Shown here in pieces: positions 62,918 to 64,000 of a DNA stretch of 64,000 nucleotides. A model generated the notes under the pieces. It was not told where the DNA came from. It ran no database searches and worked only from the letters and a program-made list of their open reading frames with translations. Where the stretch lies: assembly GCA_963805295.1 (NCBI GenBank), contig CAWDTW010000032.1, forward strand, positions 1 through 64,000, in the 5' to 3' direction. The position numbers were made by a program, and so were the translations under genes. The stretch is from Roseiarcus sp963805295 (GTDB lineage: Bacteria; Pseudomonadota; Alphaproteobacteria; Rhizobiales; Beijerinckiaceae). Within the stretch, counting starts at the first letter, position 1; every line of letters begins with the position of its first letter.

Positions 62918-63391
62918 ATGAAGCCCGCCGCCGCCCCTTCCGCGCTTAAAGTCCAAGCCGTTCTCGGCGAGCGTTTCCAGGTGCTGGAGTTCGACGTGAG
63001 CACCCGCACTGCCGAGGACGCCGCGGCGGCGATCGGCTGCACGGTGGCGCAGATCGCAAAATCGCTGGTCTTCCGCGCCGCGAGCGGCCGCTCCGTGCTC
63101 GTCGTCGCCTCGGGCGCGCGCCGGATCGACGAGAAAACGATCGCAGCGCTTGTCGGCGAGCCGGTCGCGCGCGCCGACGCCGATTTCGTGCGCGAGGCGA
63201 CCGGCTTCGCCATCGGCGGCGTTCCGCCGGTCGGCCACCGGACGGCGCCGATCACGTTGATCGATCAATCGCTCGTGGCGCTCCGCGAAATCTGGGCGGC
63301 GGCTGGGACGCCCAATGCGGTCTTTCGCCTCACGCCGGCCGATCTCGTCGAACTGACCGGCGGGCGCGTTGCGTCCGTCGCGCAAAAATGA
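62918..63391 (+). CDS. YbaK/EbsC-family aminoacyl-tRNA deacylase
   Basis: A 157-residue prolyl-tRNA editing protein. It hydrolyses mischarged Cys-tRNA(Pro) or similar. It shows RFQVLEFDVSTRTAEDAAAA, IGCTVAQIAKSLVF with the conserved Lys, VLVVASGARRIDEKTIAALV, and GFAIGGVPPVGHRTAPITLI, the substrate loop (IGGVxPxGH). The end LRLTPADLV-type segment is also present. Intact. Exact specificity (YbaK, ProX or YeaK) cannot be told. Confidence 0.92.
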   Translation: MKPAAAPSALKVQAVLGERFQVLEFDVSTRTAEDAAAAIGCTVAQIAKSLVFRAASGRSVLVVASGARRIDEKTIAALVGEPVARADADFVREATGFAIGGVPPVGHRTAPITLIDQSLVALREIWAAAGTPNAVFRLTPADLVELTGGRVASVAQK

Positions 63392-63800
63392 GGTGGGGTC
63401 AGATCCGGTCGCAGCCGGCGGCCGCGCAGAACGCAGCGCGCGACGCGCCCATGAGGGCGCGAAGGCCATCGGCGACGGCGGCGCTGAGGCCGGGAAGGCC
63501 ATAGCGGTTCAGCGGCGCCAGTTGCGCACAGAGGTCGTTGACGATCAGCGGCGGAGCCGACCGCTCTCCGCCGCGAACGATATTGTTCGAGCGTAGCACG
63601 TTGGTCTCCAGAGCTTAGAGTATGCCTCTTCATGTGGACGTTCAGAATGGATTAGAGATAGGTTTGCAGTCTCAAATTTCAATGCTCACAGTCATTGTGC
63701 AATAGCAACGCCCTCGAACGCGAAGCCGTGAAACGGCTCTTCCTCGATGGCGGACGTCGAGGCGGGCGGCAGCGACCCTGGCGCTCAAACTCGCCTCCGA
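63392..63800. other. Intergenic region with a doubtful minus-strand frame
   Basis: A 66-codon frame at 63399-63599 minus reads NDLCAQLAPLNRYGLPGLSA and GLRALMGASRAAFCAAAG; it might be a fragment of an unknown gene, but there is no family match that I recognise and only a GTG start. The rest (63600-63800) is AT-richer and appears empty. Confidence 0.35.
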
Positions 63801-64000
63801 TCAGTGAATGGACTGGTCGCCCAGACGCCGCAGCTTGTCCGGATTGCGCATCACATGGATGGCGACGATCTTGTCGCCTTCGATCTCGAGCGCGGTCGTT
63901 TGGGCGCCGTCCCGATCGATGGTGACGAAGCCCGGCAAGCCGTTGATGAAGCTAAGACTGACGCCGTGGCCGCGCGTTCTGCGGGGGCCAACCGTCTCGT
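63801..64000 (-). CDS. sigJ: ECF41-type sigma factor SigJ, C-terminal part
   Basis: The last ~66 residues of an extracytoplasmic-function sigma factor with a SnoaL-like C-terminal extension. The sequence SFINGLPGFVTIDRDGAPQT and TALEIEGDKIVAIHVMRNPD-KLRRL is the signature of ECF41/SigJ extensions (NGxPG and VRNPDKL). This extension controls the sigma core. The gene enters from the right edge; the sigma domains lie outside the window. Confidence 0.85.
   Translation of the reverse strand, partial: ETVGPRRTRGHGVSLSFINGLPGFVTIDRDGAQTTALEIEGDKIVAIHVMRNPDKLRRLGDQSIH

Noticed and set aside
1..64000. CRISPR arrays, tRNA and rRNA genes
   Set aside because: No regularly spaced repeats of CRISPR type and no tRNA or rRNA sequence could be recognised by eye; a covariance-model scan would settle small RNAs.

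Overview
The window is a GC-rich chromosomal segment, most likely from an alphaproteobacterium of the order Hyphomicrobiales (Beijerinckiaceae or Methylocystaceae-like relatives; inference only). The basis is the lysC/ubiG arrangement, an IalB-family protein, a RpaI/BraI-like AHL synthase, an OprB porin, CbpA/CbpM, an ECF41 sigma factor and Rhizobiales-type palindromic intergenic repeats. No rRNA, tRNA or CRISPR array was seen.

Layout. 1-5.7 kb: edge of a BMP-family transporter binding protein, allophanate hydrolase (atzF), an FGGY sugar kinase and an OprB porin. 5.7-7.5 kb: gene-poor, with remnants of two toxin-antitoxin modules. 7.5-21.3 kb: mostly housekeeping and envelope genes (GFA, PAP2, GNAT, quinone oxidoreductase, IalB, ubiG, lysC, class III cyclase, LysM, cold shock protein, cbpA-cbpM, VOC proteins). 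21.4-30 kb: an IS66-family element with an 8-bp target duplication inside a hypothetical gene, a hyuB-like 3' remnant, a Dabb protein, a DUF3857/transglutaminase protein and a fused 5-oxoprolinase. 30-36 kb: small-molecule oxidoreductases, DUF427, a tautomerase, an SMP-30 lactonase, plus broken PQQ-dehydrogenase and LLM-like pieces. 36.2-40.3 kb: an IS1634-type element with a 6-bp duplication, then an ISL3 transposase splitting a second hypothetical gene. 40.3-54.5 kb: Kup, a large secreted protein, an IS5 remnant, GNAT, a PDZ/multi-TM/GAF protein, a haloacid dehalogenase, SDR, fatty acyl-CoA ligase, alpha/beta hydrolase, a methyltransferase and a chimeric PpiC-like protein. 54.7-59 kb: a Rieske-cytochrome P450 fusion, nested miniature repeats, an IS5 remnant, and a convergent luxI/luxR pair. 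59-64 kb: two coupled small genes, a TetR remnant, a serine hydrolase, vapB with a truncated vapC, a YbaK deacylase and the 3' end of an ECF41 sigma factor.

Many otherwise complete genes carry single-base frameshifts, several in short homopolymers, with protein homology continuing cleanly in the next frame. I read most of these as assembly or long-read indels rather than real decay and annotate the reconstructed genes. True decay is most likely where whole domains are missing (toxins, HyuB, IS5, TetR, PQQ dehydrogenase). The most unusual locus is the Rieske-P450 fusion, an electron-transfer domain and a monooxygenase in one chain, lying close to a quorum-sensing pair.
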